Positions 7,949-15,900 of a stretch of 16,436 nucleotides of DNA are shown here, piece after piece (position 1 is the stretch's first letter; each line of letters starts with the position of its first letter). The notes under the pieces are model-generated. The model had not been told where the DNA came from and searched no databases. It worked only from the letters and a program-made list of their open reading frames with translations. Origin of the DNA: Isotricha intestinalis. Taxonomy: Eukaryota > Ciliophora > Litostomatea > Vestibuliferida > Isotrichidae. The position numbers and the translations under genes are program-made. The DNA is taken from positions 1 to 16,436 of the forward strand of contig JAJJLU010000852.1 of assembly GCA_023807065.1 (NCBI GenBank). The letters are read 5' to 3'.

Positions 7949-9337
7949 TTATTTATTTTTATTTAATTCAGCTTTTTCATATAAATATAAAATCATATAA
8001 TTCCCAAAATTAAACCTTTTTTTTGAATATTCAAATAATTCTTTTATAAATAAAACAATAAGAAAAAAAATTTTTTCTTTTTCTATAGACTTAAGAAAAT
8101 TATCTTGAATAATTTTAGGACTATTATTTAAAACCATATTTATAGTATTTAACTCAACTTTAGACAGAGTTAAATTTTTACAAATTTTATTTAATAAGCA
8201 TCCTCTAATATTATTTACATTTACTTCTTTAAAAATTTTTTGAAAAAAATTTATAATAATATCATTATCATTTTCAGGAATTTTTTTATTTAATATGATA
8301 TAAAAAATTTTAAAAATATTAAATAAAATTACTTCATTTTCATTATTTGAATCATATTTAGAATGTTTTTTAACAAATTCACTTTCATCTTCTTTATTAA
8401 TAAAGCCTAAAAGACATTGAATAGTTTTTGAAGGCTTAAACAATATAAATTCTTTTTCTTGTTTATTATAAATATCTTTTTTAAAATTTAAATAATTATG
8501 ATAATCTTTTAAAATATCTTCTTTTGAATATTTACTTTTCATAGAAAAAATTAACCTTAATTTAAAAGGCAAAACATTATTTTTAGAAAGAATAGAAAAA
8601 AATAAATCTAATTTTTTTTGCCTATTATAAAAATTAATTTGGTTAACAGAAGGAATATCCATTATAGATAATTTTCTATTATCAATATCAATAGAATAAT
8701 CTTTTGTTTTAGATTTAGTCCATTTTTTAATTTTATTTTTTTCTGAATTTTCACTTGAATTATTTCCAGTATTATTTAAAGTAGAATCAGATGAAATTTT
8801 TGGAAATTTATTTTTATTTGAAACTTTAATTTTAGTTGATTTTCCATTTGATGGATTTATAAAAATTGCATCTTGAGTTTTATTAATATCATTTTTCGCA
8901 AATTTATTTCTGTTAATTTTTCTCATTTGATTTTTTAGTAATGGACTATTTGGTTTTTCTTTAGTATCTAATTTTAATTTTGAAAAATTTTTCCCTATTT
9001 GAACTTTTTTATTTATATATATATTATGAATACTAATTTTTGAAGGAGTTTTACTTCTTTGGTGAATTGATAAATTTTTGTTTGAAGTTTGAGATATTTC
9101 TGATATAAAAGATGCATTTAGTGATTCAAATGAATTTTCATATTTTGTTATTATATTTTTAACTATTATATTATATTAATTTATTTTACATTTTTTTGTT
9201 AAATTTTCATGCTCATTTTTTATATTTAATAATTCTTTTGTTATTATTACCATTTTCTTCTCTATTAAATTCCTTGATATTTCAAAATATTGAAACATTT
9301 GATTTTTAAAATCAATAAATTCATCGTTTCTTTCCAT
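7949..9337 (-). CDS. Gene A: unrecognised 453-aa protein, two exons
   Basis: The gene joins exon 1 (9190-9337) and exon 2 (7949-9162) across a 27-nt GT-AG intron, giving 453 residues. Without splicing, the frame open to 9175 has no ATG before 8926 and would lose 128 N-terminal residues. The ATG at 9337 follows an in-frame TAA 12 bases upstream. Exon 1 encodes a helical start (MERNDEFIDFKNQMFQYFEI). Exon 2 begins with a Ser/Lys-rich part containing a QRSKTPSK phosphosite-like motif, followed by a mostly helical C-terminal half (LLNKICKNLTLSKVELNTI, KIFFLIVLFIKELFEY). No known domain is recognised. The sole difference between exon 1 and its duplicated stub at 12018-12090 is a silent Phe7 change, supporting this coding strand. 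It was originally divergent from gene B. Confidence 0.75.
9163..9189 (-). other. 27-nt spliceosomal intron in gene A
   Basis: On the minus strand the segment begins GTAAAATAAA and ends ATAATAG, is 27 nt long and contains no C. It includes an in-frame TAA that would end exon 1 after 51 codons. Removing it joins T to TT (Phe50) and restores a single frame to the stop at 7949. Very short introns are typical of ciliates. RNA evidence is needed for proof. Confidence 0.75.
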
Positions 9338-9667
9338 TACTTCTTCAAATTAAATTATTTATTCATATATAAAATTAAAAATAATTTCAAAATAAAAAAT
9401 ATATTTAATTATATAAAAATAAAAATGGATTATCAATATAAAAGTGTATATGAAGGATTAAATCAAAATGAAATATTGAATTCAAACATAAATTCACTAA
9501 TAACAAAAAACAAAATAAACCCAATGACAAATGAATCAACAAAACTTTCTTCAATAATGAATTCATTTAATTTTGATTATAAAAATAATGATTTAAAAGA
9601 CAATGAAAACAATAATTATAATAAACTAATTGAAATAAATTCAAATGAAAATTATAATTATTCTCCT
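9265..9667. repeat. 403-bp direct repeat, left copy
   Basis: Identical to 12018-12420 (constant offset 2753) except for one base, A at 9317 against G at 12070. It contains the 5' end of gene A (minus strand), the 87-bp gap and the first 81 codons of gene B. A further 71 bp at 9680-9750 match 12746-12816 with two mismatches, so the original duplication reached at least 12816 in gene B. Confidence 0.95.
9338..9424. promoter_or_regulatory. Bidirectional promoter, copy 1 (drives gene A)
   Basis: These 87 bases lie between the gene A ATG (9337, leftward) and the gene B-type ATG (9425, rightward). The stretch holds TATA-like and A-rich tracts but no element I can define. It is duplicated without change at 12091-12177. 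Here it still serves intact gene A, while its rightward output would transcribe only a gene B stub. Confidence 0.55.
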
Positions 9668-9750
9668 TTCTTATGTGATTTAATAAGAATACTGAATTAA
9701 CTCAATGTAATGAAGAATTATTAAATAAATTAAAAAAATATTTAGATATC
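9425..9750 (+). pseudogene. Truncated, internally deleted copy of gene B
   Basis: Bases 9425-9667 repeat the first 81 codons of gene B exactly. Then 12 unrelated bases (9668-9679) replace the 325 bp present at 12421-12745. Bases 9680-9750 resume gene B sequence with two mismatches and stop at GATATC. The net loss of 313 bp shifts the frame, so translation would end at TAA 9698-9700 with a short nonsense tail. An upstream in-frame ATG at 9290 lies antisense to gene A exon 1 and is not a credible start. If expressed, the stub would give about 91 residues lacking the coiled coil. Confidence 0.88.
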
Positions 9751-10049
9751 CCAAATTGTGACTATGTTTTACTTTATGAATCACCTCCATCAACACATTA
9801 TAAAGTATATTTTATGTATTTGATGATTCTTCATAAAATGATTCTTTATAAACAATTATATTTCTATGGTTTACCGATGCAAAAGACGGATTTCATTAAG
9901 AATATTTTCATTTTCTTTTTTGATAGTTGAATCCTTTTAAGAAGATAAATAGTATTATCTTGTTTTCTTTTTACTAAGGAAACACTACTAAATACTCCTG
10001 ATTCTAGTTGTTTTATTATTTCAAAATTGTTTATTACATTTTTTAAATT
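9751..10049 (-). pseudogene. NEK-type (NIMA-related) protein kinase fragment, decayed
   Basis: Read on the minus strand, this is the N-lobe of a NEK kinase broken by frameshifts and stops. NNFEIIKQLESGVFSSVSLV is the kinase start with a degenerate glycine loop. KRKQDNTIYLLKRIQL carries the beta-3 Lys. After a frameshift, ENENILNEIRLL gives the alpha-C Glu. After another, ASVNHRNIIVYKESFYEESS covers beta-4/5. A stop and a further shift precede a hinge remnant ending VDGGD. The catalytic loop, DFG and the rest of the C-lobe are missing. The hinge end abuts the gene B fragment at 9750/9751, so truncation coincides with the rearrangement junction. The NEK assignment rests on the NEIRLLAS...NIIxYKExFxEESSNT pattern. 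Confidence 0.8.
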
Positions 10050-10209
10050 GTGAAATTAATTATTTTTTAATTTTTATTTTATCTACACCATCCAATCAAT
10101 TTTATAATTTTATAATTAATTACATCCCCAATACCTATTTTACAAATGCATATTATTAATTTAACTTTGTTTGAAAAAAAAAAATGATTAAAAAATAAAA
10201 AATAAATAA

Positions 10210-11559
10210 ATGGAGAATTGTATAGATACTCAAAAATATGCAGATGTATTATATTATAAATGGGAAAATGGAAAATTTATCAGTCATGAAGGTCCAAAAA
10301 CAGATATATGCTATCCTGTGGCTTTAAATCCTTTCAAAATCTTGAATTTAAATATATCATCTTCAGATTTTGAAGCAGAATTGAAGTTTAAACAATTACT
10401 ATTTGAAGAAAAGAATTATCGTTCTGAAATATCATTAGCTTATGAAATAATAAGTGAACCAAATTTATTTGATTCATGTACATATATAAAATATGAAAAT
10501 GACGATCAATACCATGTTCTGGAAAATTCTATATTTTATTGTGTTATTGTAGGTGATTATGAAGGACTTTTAAATCATATTATTGAAAATAAAAATTCTA
10601 TATTTAAAAAAGATAAATTCGGAAGACCTTTATTATATGTTGCTGCAAGAAATGGACATTACAAAGTTTGTGAAATCCTTTTAGAAAACGGGGTTGATGT
10701 AAATTGCACAGATGAAAATGGGTCGACGCCCCTACATGCAGCAGCATATCATGGACATGAAGATATCATTAATCTTTTAATATCATATGGGGCTATTGTT
10801 AATTATAAAAATATATTGGGGGAAACTCCTTCTGATGAAGCTCCCACTGAAAAATATAAAAATCTAATTACTTCAAGTCAAAACGACGCAATTCTAAATT
10901 TATATACTTTATTACAATCAATGAATTTAGTTGATAGAATCATAAAAGTTAAAAAATATAATGTAATGACAAAAACTGATGATTTCATTGCTATTAAATT
11001 TATACCTAGTTCCAAAATTTTACCTGAGAATTTTAATGAAGTCAGAACAAAATGGACTCCAGCTTGGCATGGGACTAAATTTAATAATATAGAATCAATT
11101 TTGAAGAATGGACTAAAAGAATCTGGTTCTATTTTGAAAGATTTAGGACAAATCACTCCTCATGGAGATCATATTCAAGTTGGAATTAAATTTAATAATT
11201 TAAACGATTGGTCACAAGCTGTTTTTACTTCTCCAAGTGTGTTTTATTCTACACATCCAACTTATTCTGAAAGAATTAATTCTTCATTTTTTGGAAATAC
11301 CTATGCTGTTTTGATAGAAGTCAGATTAAAGCCAAACTCTTTTGGGACTTTTAAATCAACAACATCAAGAACGGTTGTTTTAGGGGAACCTACTTTAGTT
11401 GAGTATCGGGTAAAAAGTGTTGATATAAATGGTAATAAAAATATTTATGTTATTTCTATTACTTTTGTTTTGGAGAATTTTCTAAAAAATATAAAGGCAT
11501 ATGATCAGGGAGATATTTTGTCTAATTCAGAGGCTGAAAGAATTATTTATGATAATTGA
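10210..11559 (+). CDS. J-like / ankyrin / PARP-like ADP-ribosyltransferase-domain protein
   Basis: This intact 449-residue protein has three parts. Residues 39-82 (NPFKILNLN...SEISLAYEII) resemble a DnaJ domain lacking the HPD motif. Residues about 104-210 are three to four ankyrin repeats, the clearest being RPLLYVAARNGHYKVCEILL (139-158) and STPLHAAAYHGHEDIINLL (172-190). Residues 281-420 resemble the PARP catalytic fold: WTPAWHGTKFNNIESILKNG with the His-Gly-Thr motif at 287-289, AVFTSPSVFYSTHPTYSERI, and LVEYRVKSVD with Glu398 where PARPs have the catalytic Glu. The position matching the second catalytic Tyr may be Phe339, so activity is uncertain. ADP-ribosylation is inferred from the family. 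The ATG follows an A-rich leader; stops are TGA then TAA. GC exceeds most neighbours. It lies inside the duplicated-flank cassette. Confidence 0.8.
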   Translation: MENCIDTQKYADVLYYKWENGKFISHEGPKTDICYPVALNPFKILNLNISSSDFEAELKFKQLLFEEKNYRSEISLAYEIISEPNLFDSCTYIKYENDDQYHVLENSIFYCVIVGDYEGLLNHIIENKNSIFKKDKFGRPLLYVAARNGHYKVCEILLENGVDVNCTDENGSTPLHAAAYHGHEDIINLLISYGAIVNYKNILGETPSDEAPTEKYKNLITSSQNDAILNLYTLLQSMNLVDRIIKVKKYNVMTKTDDFIAIKFIPSSKILPENFNEVRTKWTPAWHGTKFNNIESILKNGLKESGSILKDLGQITPHGDHIQVGIKFNNLNDWSQAVFTSPSVFYSTHPTYSERINSSFFGNTYAVLIEVRLKPNSFGTFKSTTSRTVVLGEPTLVEYRVKSVDINGNKNIYVISITFVLENFLKNIKAYDQGDILSNSEAERIIYDN

Positions 11560-11657
11560 TAATTAATAAAATATTAATAATGTAAATATTGAATATTTTT
11601 ATATTAATTAATTGAAAATAAAAATTTTTGCACTCAATATTTTTTTTTATTATAATT

Positions 11658-11939
11658 AATCCAGACCAATGAACTCCCCAAATTGATTCTGATACCATTG
11701 TCATTGTTTGTTCCAAATTTTTTATTGCAAAAATCAATAAATATTATGCAGATTTTTCTTTGAAAAATTAGTTAATTTTACAAAATAATTAAAAATAAAA
11801 ATATTTGACTGATTTTTCAAAGCCAAAACCAGTAAAATATTTGTATATTTTTTCTTTAAAAAATTCACCAACAACAACTGATATAGTAAACTCAATAATT
11901 CATAAGCAATTTCTGAATTTATGTTTCCTTATTCCTTAA
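11658..11939 (+). pseudogene. Eroded coding tract, unrecognised
   Basis: One + strand frame runs 94 codons with four internal stops (TGA 11670, TAG 11769, TAA 11790 and 11796) before a final TAA at 11937. The text is coding-like: IDSDTIVIVCSKFFIAKINK in the first half, and a 45-codon open run beginning KYLTDFSKPKPVKYLYIFSL and ending NLCFLIP. Two similar segments (KYYADFSLKN and KYLYIFSLKN) hint at an internal repeat. The minus strand also has partly open frames here (WGVHWSGL, about 11540-11737), which I judge to be shadows. No family is recognised. It fills most of the gap between the ankyrin gene and the right repeat. Confidence 0.4.
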
Positions 11940-12017
11940 ACCATCATATTCTTTTAGAAGAATAGGAATTATAATATTATTAAAATAATTCAACTTATAA
12001 TATTAATTCATTATATC

Positions 12018-12090
12018 TTAAATTCCTTGATATTTCAAAATATTGAAACATTTGATTTTTAAAATCAATGAATTCATCGTTTCTTTCCAT
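12018..12090 (-). pseudogene. Gene A exon 1 stub
   Basis: The first 24 codons of gene A (ATG at 12090) are repeated here, with one silent change at Phe7. At the repeat boundary the frame runs into unrelated sequence and stops after seven more codons (TAA at 11995-11997), giving a 31-residue peptide. The intron and all of exon 2 are absent. It is a by-product of the duplication. Confidence 0.9.
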
Positions 12091-12177
12091 TACTTCTTCA
12101 AATTAAATTATTTATTCATATATAAAATTAAAAATAATTTCAAAATAAAAAATATATTTAATTATATAAAAATAAAA
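12091..12177. promoter_or_regulatory. Bidirectional promoter, copy 2 (drives gene B)
   Basis: This is an exact copy of 9338-9424. It now serves the intact gene B to the right, while its leftward output would reach only the gene A stub. Because 87 bases separate two start codons, this stretch plus adjoining coding sequence must suffice for transcription in both directions if both genes are active. Confidence 0.55.
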
Positions 12178-13392
12178 ATGGATTATCAATATAAAAGTGT
12201 ATATGAAGGATTAAATCAAAATGAAATATTGAATTCAAACATAAATTCACTAATAACAAAAAACAAAATAAACCCAATGACAAATGAATCAACAAAACTT
12301 TCTTCAATAATGAATTCATTTAATTTTGATTATAAAAATAATGATTTAAAAGACAATGAAAACAATAATTATAATAAACTAATTGAAATAAATTCAAATG
12401 AAAATTATAATTATTCTCCTATTAAAAATAATTCAATAAATATAAATAAAGAAATAAAAGTAAAAAATGATAATCCAACATTTAGAAGACCAACAGAAAA
12501 TTATATTAAAAACATTAAAACAATGTATGAATTAGATAAACAACAATTAATTGAAGAGAATAGAGAATATAAATTACAAAATGAAACAGAAAAAAATAAA
12601 TTAACTGATCAAATATTATTTTTAGAAAATAAAGTAAAATCTCTTCAAGATAAAAATCAAATTGATAGTAAAGCAATGATTGATCAATTTAATTTTAATA
12701 TTAAAAAATTAACAAAAGAAAAAGATGAACAAATTCATATGTTAGTTAATAAGAATACTGAATTAACTCAATGTAATGAAGAATTATTAAATAAGTTAAA
12801 TAAATATTTAGATATCATAAATGATACTAAAATAAATTTAGGAGCACAAATTTCTAATTTGGAATGTGAGAATGAAAGGTTAAAAAAAGATAATGATAAT
12901 ATGAAAAATTTTTATGAACAAAAATTAAAATATTATGAAAATAATTTAGAAGATGAAAAAAATAAATTAATTTATGGTTATGAAAATCAAATTCAGGAAT
13001 TAAGAAGTAATTATGAAAATTCAAAAGAAAACTTTAAAAAAATAATGGAAGAAAGAGAATTAGATATTAAAAAATTATTAAATCATGAAAAAGTAGATGT
13101 AGATAGAATTAATAAAATAAATGTAGATTATAAAAAACAAATAGATAAATTAAATGAAGAAAAAATAAATTTATTAAGACAAAATGAAGAACAAAAATTA
13201 ATAATTCAAAATTTACAAAATTCTTTAGATAAATCAAATAATGAAGGAAAAATATTATTTAGACAAAAAACAATGACAGAAGAAAAATTAGATAAATTAT
13301 CAAAACAAAATACAGATTTAAAAACAAGTAACGATGCTTTAAATAGAATTACTTACGGAAGATTTAAAAAATTAAATACTTTTTCAGAATAA
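12178..13392 (+). CDS. Gene B: long coiled-coil protein (404 aa)
   Basis: I place the start at 12178 (MDYQYKSVYEGLNQNEILNS), giving 404 residues. An in-frame ATG at 12043 would add 45 residues that are antisense to gene A exon 1 and the promoter, so it is rejected. Residues 1-105 are Asn/Ser-rich and probably disordered. From about 108 to 390 the protein is an almost continuous charged helix with heptad-like Leu/Ile spacing (MYELDKQQLIEENREYKLQN, ISNLECENERLKKDNDNMKN, EEQKLIIQNLQNSLDKSNNE). It ends RFKKLNTFSE and TAA. Such proteins are usually structural or tethering; no specific partner is evident. Trp is absent and Gln is always CAA. A truncated copy lies at 9425-9750. Confidence 0.8.
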   Translation: MDYQYKSVYEGLNQNEILNSNINSLITKNKINPMTNESTKLSSIMNSFNFDYKNNDLKDNENNNYNKLIEINSNENYNYSPIKNNSININKEIKVKNDNPTFRRPTENYIKNIKTMYELDKQQLIEENREYKLQNETEKNKLTDQILFLENKVKSLQDKNQIDSKAMIDQFNFNIKKLTKEKDEQIHMLVNKNTELTQCNEELLNKLNKYLDIINDTKINLGAQISNLECENERLKKDNDNMKNFYEQKLKYYENNLEDEKNKLIYGYENQIQELRSNYENSKENFKKIMEERELDIKKLLNHEKVDVDRINKINVDYKKQIDKLNEEKINLLRQNEEQKLIIQNLQNSLDKSNNEGKILFRQKTMTEEKLDKLSKQNTDLKTSNDALNRITYGRFKKLNTFSE

Positions 13393-13449
13393 TAAAAATA
13401 ATTTTTTTTTTAAACTAAAAATAATTTAATTTATAATTCATTTTTTTAA

Positions 13450-13725
13450 ATTTATTTTTACTTAATAAAGGTTAAAGAATTTATTATAATTTATTCTTCA
13501 TGAGTCAAAATATTTAATAAAGTGTTGTTTATAAAAGAAATGATTCTTCAATTAAATTAAGATGATAAAGATAAAATTATTGTCATTTATATATTTTATC
13601 AAAAAAAAAAATAATCAATCATTTGATTTTTATATTTTAACTATATAATCTATTATTTTTGAAAATGTAAATTCTTAGATTTTTTGATTTTTCTTTAATT
13701 ATAATAATAAATTTTTAAAGATTAT
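13450..13725 (+). other. Weak coding-like tract in the 13393-13948 intergenic gap
   Basis: The 556-base gap between gene B and the zinc-finger gene (convergent) has no intact gene. One + strand frame between 13450 and 13725 is comparatively free of stops (TGA at 13501, 13630 and 13672; TAA at 13558 and 13615) and includes FNKVLFIKEMILQLN and DDKDKIIVIYIFYQ. This is weaker than the tract at 5385-5699 and may be chance. The rest is AT-rich low-complexity sequence. Confidence 0.2.
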
Positions 13726-13948
13726 TTAATATTACAATAAATTTAATTCAAAAATTTTATAAGTCTATTTTAAATATAAGTAAAAAAAATAATAAATTCT
13801 ATTTGTTCAAATTTGAAATATATAAAATTAATATTATTTATAAAAATATCAAGAATAATATACATCATTCATATATATAAAGAAAAAATAATTATTTTTT
13901 TCATTTATTAATTTTGATTGCCGAAATACATTAAGTGACATTAATTTT

Positions 13949-14980
13949 TTAATCTAAATTATTACTTATCAAACTTAAATTTAATTGTAATAATTTATCA
14001 GATTCATTTTTTGGTAATTGACATCTATTACAAATAATTCTAAAAGAAAAATTTACATTTTTACAATTAAAACAAATCCAATCACCTTCTCTTTCAGAAA
14101 ATTGTTTTTGTCCTTTTCCCTCAAAAATATTTTTATTTATATTACCAATACCATTTCCTACAATTTTCTTTTTTGAATTTAAAATAGGACTTTTATCTAA
14201 TTTACATCGATTACATTTATTTCTTGATTCATAATTAAAATTATTACAATAAGAACAAACCCAACCTTTTCTTCCAAACATTTCTGTATTATTATTATTA
14301 CTATTAATATTATTATTATTTGTTTTGGTAATGTTATTACTAAAAATCGGAGGAATATAATTTCCATTCAGAATATTTGTTGAATTAAATCTTGGTCTAT
14401 TTATGTAATTGATATTATTCACTAAGTTAAACTGATTGAATATATTAAAGCTCATTATTTGATTTTGTTGTGAATTAATACCAATATTATTATTATAATT
14501 ATTTTGATTTATTGAAATTATATTTTGAGTTATATTAGAATTGGTATTGTTATTATATACATTTGAATTATTTGAGGGAATAAAATTTTCATGATAAGTT
14601 TGATAATAATTACTATTTGGTAGTAATTGATTATATTCTTCTTTATCTATATTATTATTATTCGAATATAGTTTTTTATTGTCATTAATATTATTTTCTT
14701 CAGAAATATTATCTTCTTCTTCTTCAGAATTAGAAAAAGTTTGTTTATTTTCATTTTGATATAAAGAATCTTTTCTTATGAAATTATTACTTTTATCTAT
14801 GTCTAAAATATTGTTATTTTCTGAATATTTTCTATTTAAATATTTATTACTACTATTATAATAAGATAATAAAGGAGAAAATTGAGTTAAACTTTTTCTA
14901 TTACTTCTTATAGAAATATCAGAATAATCTGTTTCTTGATTTGAAACTATTATTTCTTGATTTATATTTTTTGAGTTCAT
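13949..14980 (-). CDS. Double RanBP2-type zinc-finger protein
   Basis: This 343-residue protein has a long Asn/Ser-rich disordered N-terminal region (1-230) with an acidic patch (SEEEEDNISEE, 85-95). Two RanBP2-type C4 zinc fingers follow. The first has Trp240, Cys242, Cys245, Asn249, Cys256, Cys259 (GWVCSYCNNFNYESRNKCNR). The second has Trp301, Cys303, Cys306, Asn310, Cys317, Cys320 (DWICFNCKNVNFSFRIICNR). Both match the W-x-C-x2-C-x3-N-x6-C-x2-C signature. Paired fingers of this type, as in ZRANB2, bind single-stranded RNA, so an RNA-processing role is likely but inferred; others bind ubiquitin or Ran. Asn tracts are encoded by AAT repeats. It ends in TAA. Confidence 0.9.
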   Translation of the reverse strand: MNSKNINQEIIVSNQETDYSDISIRSNRKSLTQFSPLLSYYNSSNKYLNRKYSENNNILDIDKSNNFIRKDSLYQNENKQTFSNSEEEEDNISEENNINDNKKLYSNNNNIDKEEYNQLLPNSNYYQTYHENFIPSNNSNVYNNNTNSNITQNIISINQNNYNNNIGINSQQNQIMSFNIFNQFNLVNNINYINRPRFNSTNILNGNYIPPIFSNNITKTNNNNINSNNNNTEMFGRKGWVCSYCNNFNYESRNKCNRCKLDKSPILNSKKKIVGNGIGNINKNIFEGKGQKQFSEREGDWICFNCKNVNFSFRIICNRCQLPKNESDKLLQLNLSLISNNLD

Positions 14981-15364
14981 TTATATTTAATATTAATAAT
15001 CAAAGTTATTTAAGAAGATATTAATTGAAAATTTAAAATTAAAAATAAGTTATTTGAATATTAAATTTAATAATGAATATTTAAATTTTTACCTTTAAAA
15101 TTTTTGATTTAATTTTAATTTATTTTTTTTTTAATTAACTTCATTCATATTTTATTTAACATCTTTCCCTTAGATTTATTCCTTTAATATTATTTTTTTT
15201 TGTTATATTTAATTTATTTTTCATTATATTTATTTATTTATTTTCAAAAGTATGATCTATTTTGTAATTCAATATAATATATATCAAAATATTAATATTA
15301 TTTATTTAAAGAATTTGTAAAATGAATTGTTATTAAATCCTTCTTCAATGAATTTATTTTGGAA
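14981..15364. promoter_or_regulatory. Upstream region of the zinc-finger gene
   Basis: These AT-rich bases precede the leftward zinc-finger gene and should contain its promoter. Frames on both strands are closed every few codons, and I see no RNA gene or repeat. The + strand becomes T-rich toward 15100 and beyond, which leads into the decayed tract described next. Confidence 0.3.
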
Positions 15365-15900
15365 ATTTGATATCTTAATACTTATATTATATCTATTAAC
15401 TTTATTTTTTTCTTTTTCAATTTACTTTGAATCAATAAATTTTATATAATTTTTTAAAAAGAAATTTACTATTATTTTCATCTATTTTAAATCATTTAAA
15501 TTTTTAACATAATTTTTGGAGTGAGGATTATTTGATAAGTTTTTAAAGTTTTTCATTTATTCAGTCATTAAATTTAATTCTTAGTTTTTTAAACTATCTT
15601 ATTAACCCAGTTGATTTTGTAATTTCATATTTTCTTCTTCTACTTTATTGAGTTTAAATGATTATTTTTTTCATTTTTATTATTATAGTTTTTTAAACTA
15701 TTTAACATTTTTTTAATTTTGCTTTATCAATTTTTACCTTCTTATCACTTAATTTTTTCTCTAAATTCTTTTAGTGAGTAAAAAGTACTATTTATGAAAG
15801 TTTTTTTAAATTTGTTGTTTCTGAAATTAATTTGAAAATTCACTTGTACCGTCTTTTAAATCTTTAATTAATTTTTATTCCTTATTTATTAATTAAGCAT
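15365..15900 (-). pseudogene. Decayed coiled-coil gene remnant
   Basis: The + strand is strikingly T-rich here; every intact gene nearby has an A-rich coding strand, so this looks like antisense of a gene. On the minus strand about 39 codons are open and helix-like (NLEKKLSDKKVKIDKAKLKK, continuing to NEKNNHL). A one-step frameshift at about 15652 then gives LNKVEEENMKLQNQLG. That frame continues with TAA repeatedly where CAA (Gln) would fit (DSLKN, ELNLMTE, MKNFKNLSNNPHSKNYVKNL between stops). This pattern suggests a dead coiled-coil gene. A-rich DNA easily yields K/N/E-rich text, so the call is tentative. Confidence 0.4.

Larger units (their letters stand above)
9751..12017. mobile_element. 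2.27-kb cassette inserted between genes A and B
   Basis: The segment between the two repeat blocks interrupts what was a divergent gene pair. It carries the dead NEK fragment (-), the intact ankyrin/ART-like gene (+) and an eroded + strand coding tract. I see no transposase, terminal inverted repeats or LTRs. The type label means transposed DNA, not a recognised transposon. Insertion with a long (about 800-bp) duplication of the target, by staggered-break repair or unequal recombination, explains the structure. Recombination between the repeats would remove the cassette. Confidence 0.6.
12018..12420. repeat. 403-bp direct repeat, right copy
   Basis: Matches 9265-9667 with a single mismatch. 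In this copy gene B continues intact past 12420, whereas gene A is cut off at 12018. Homology to the left copy stops sharply at 12017/12018, which marks the right junction of the cassette. Confidence 0.95.

Noticed and set aside
9290..9424. In-frame N-terminal extension MKHLIFKINKFIV... of the gene B copy (same at 12043-12177)
   Set aside because: It is antisense to gene A exon 1 and crosses the shared promoter. The one base difference between the copies is silent for gene A but changes Lys to Glu in this frame, so the real gene B start is the internal Met.
10126..10132. Single internal CCCCAAT unit upstream of the ankyrin gene
   Set aside because: One heptamer without tandem copies is not evidence of a healed or fused chromosome end.
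10878..11156. 92-codon minus-strand frame inside the ankyrin/ART gene
   Set aside because: The plus strand encodes a recognisable domain across the whole interval.
11543..11737. Minus-strand 64-codon frame containing WGVHWSGL
   Set aside because: It overlaps the end of the ankyrin gene, and at least two other frames in the same stretch are also open. The + strand frame extends further with better text.
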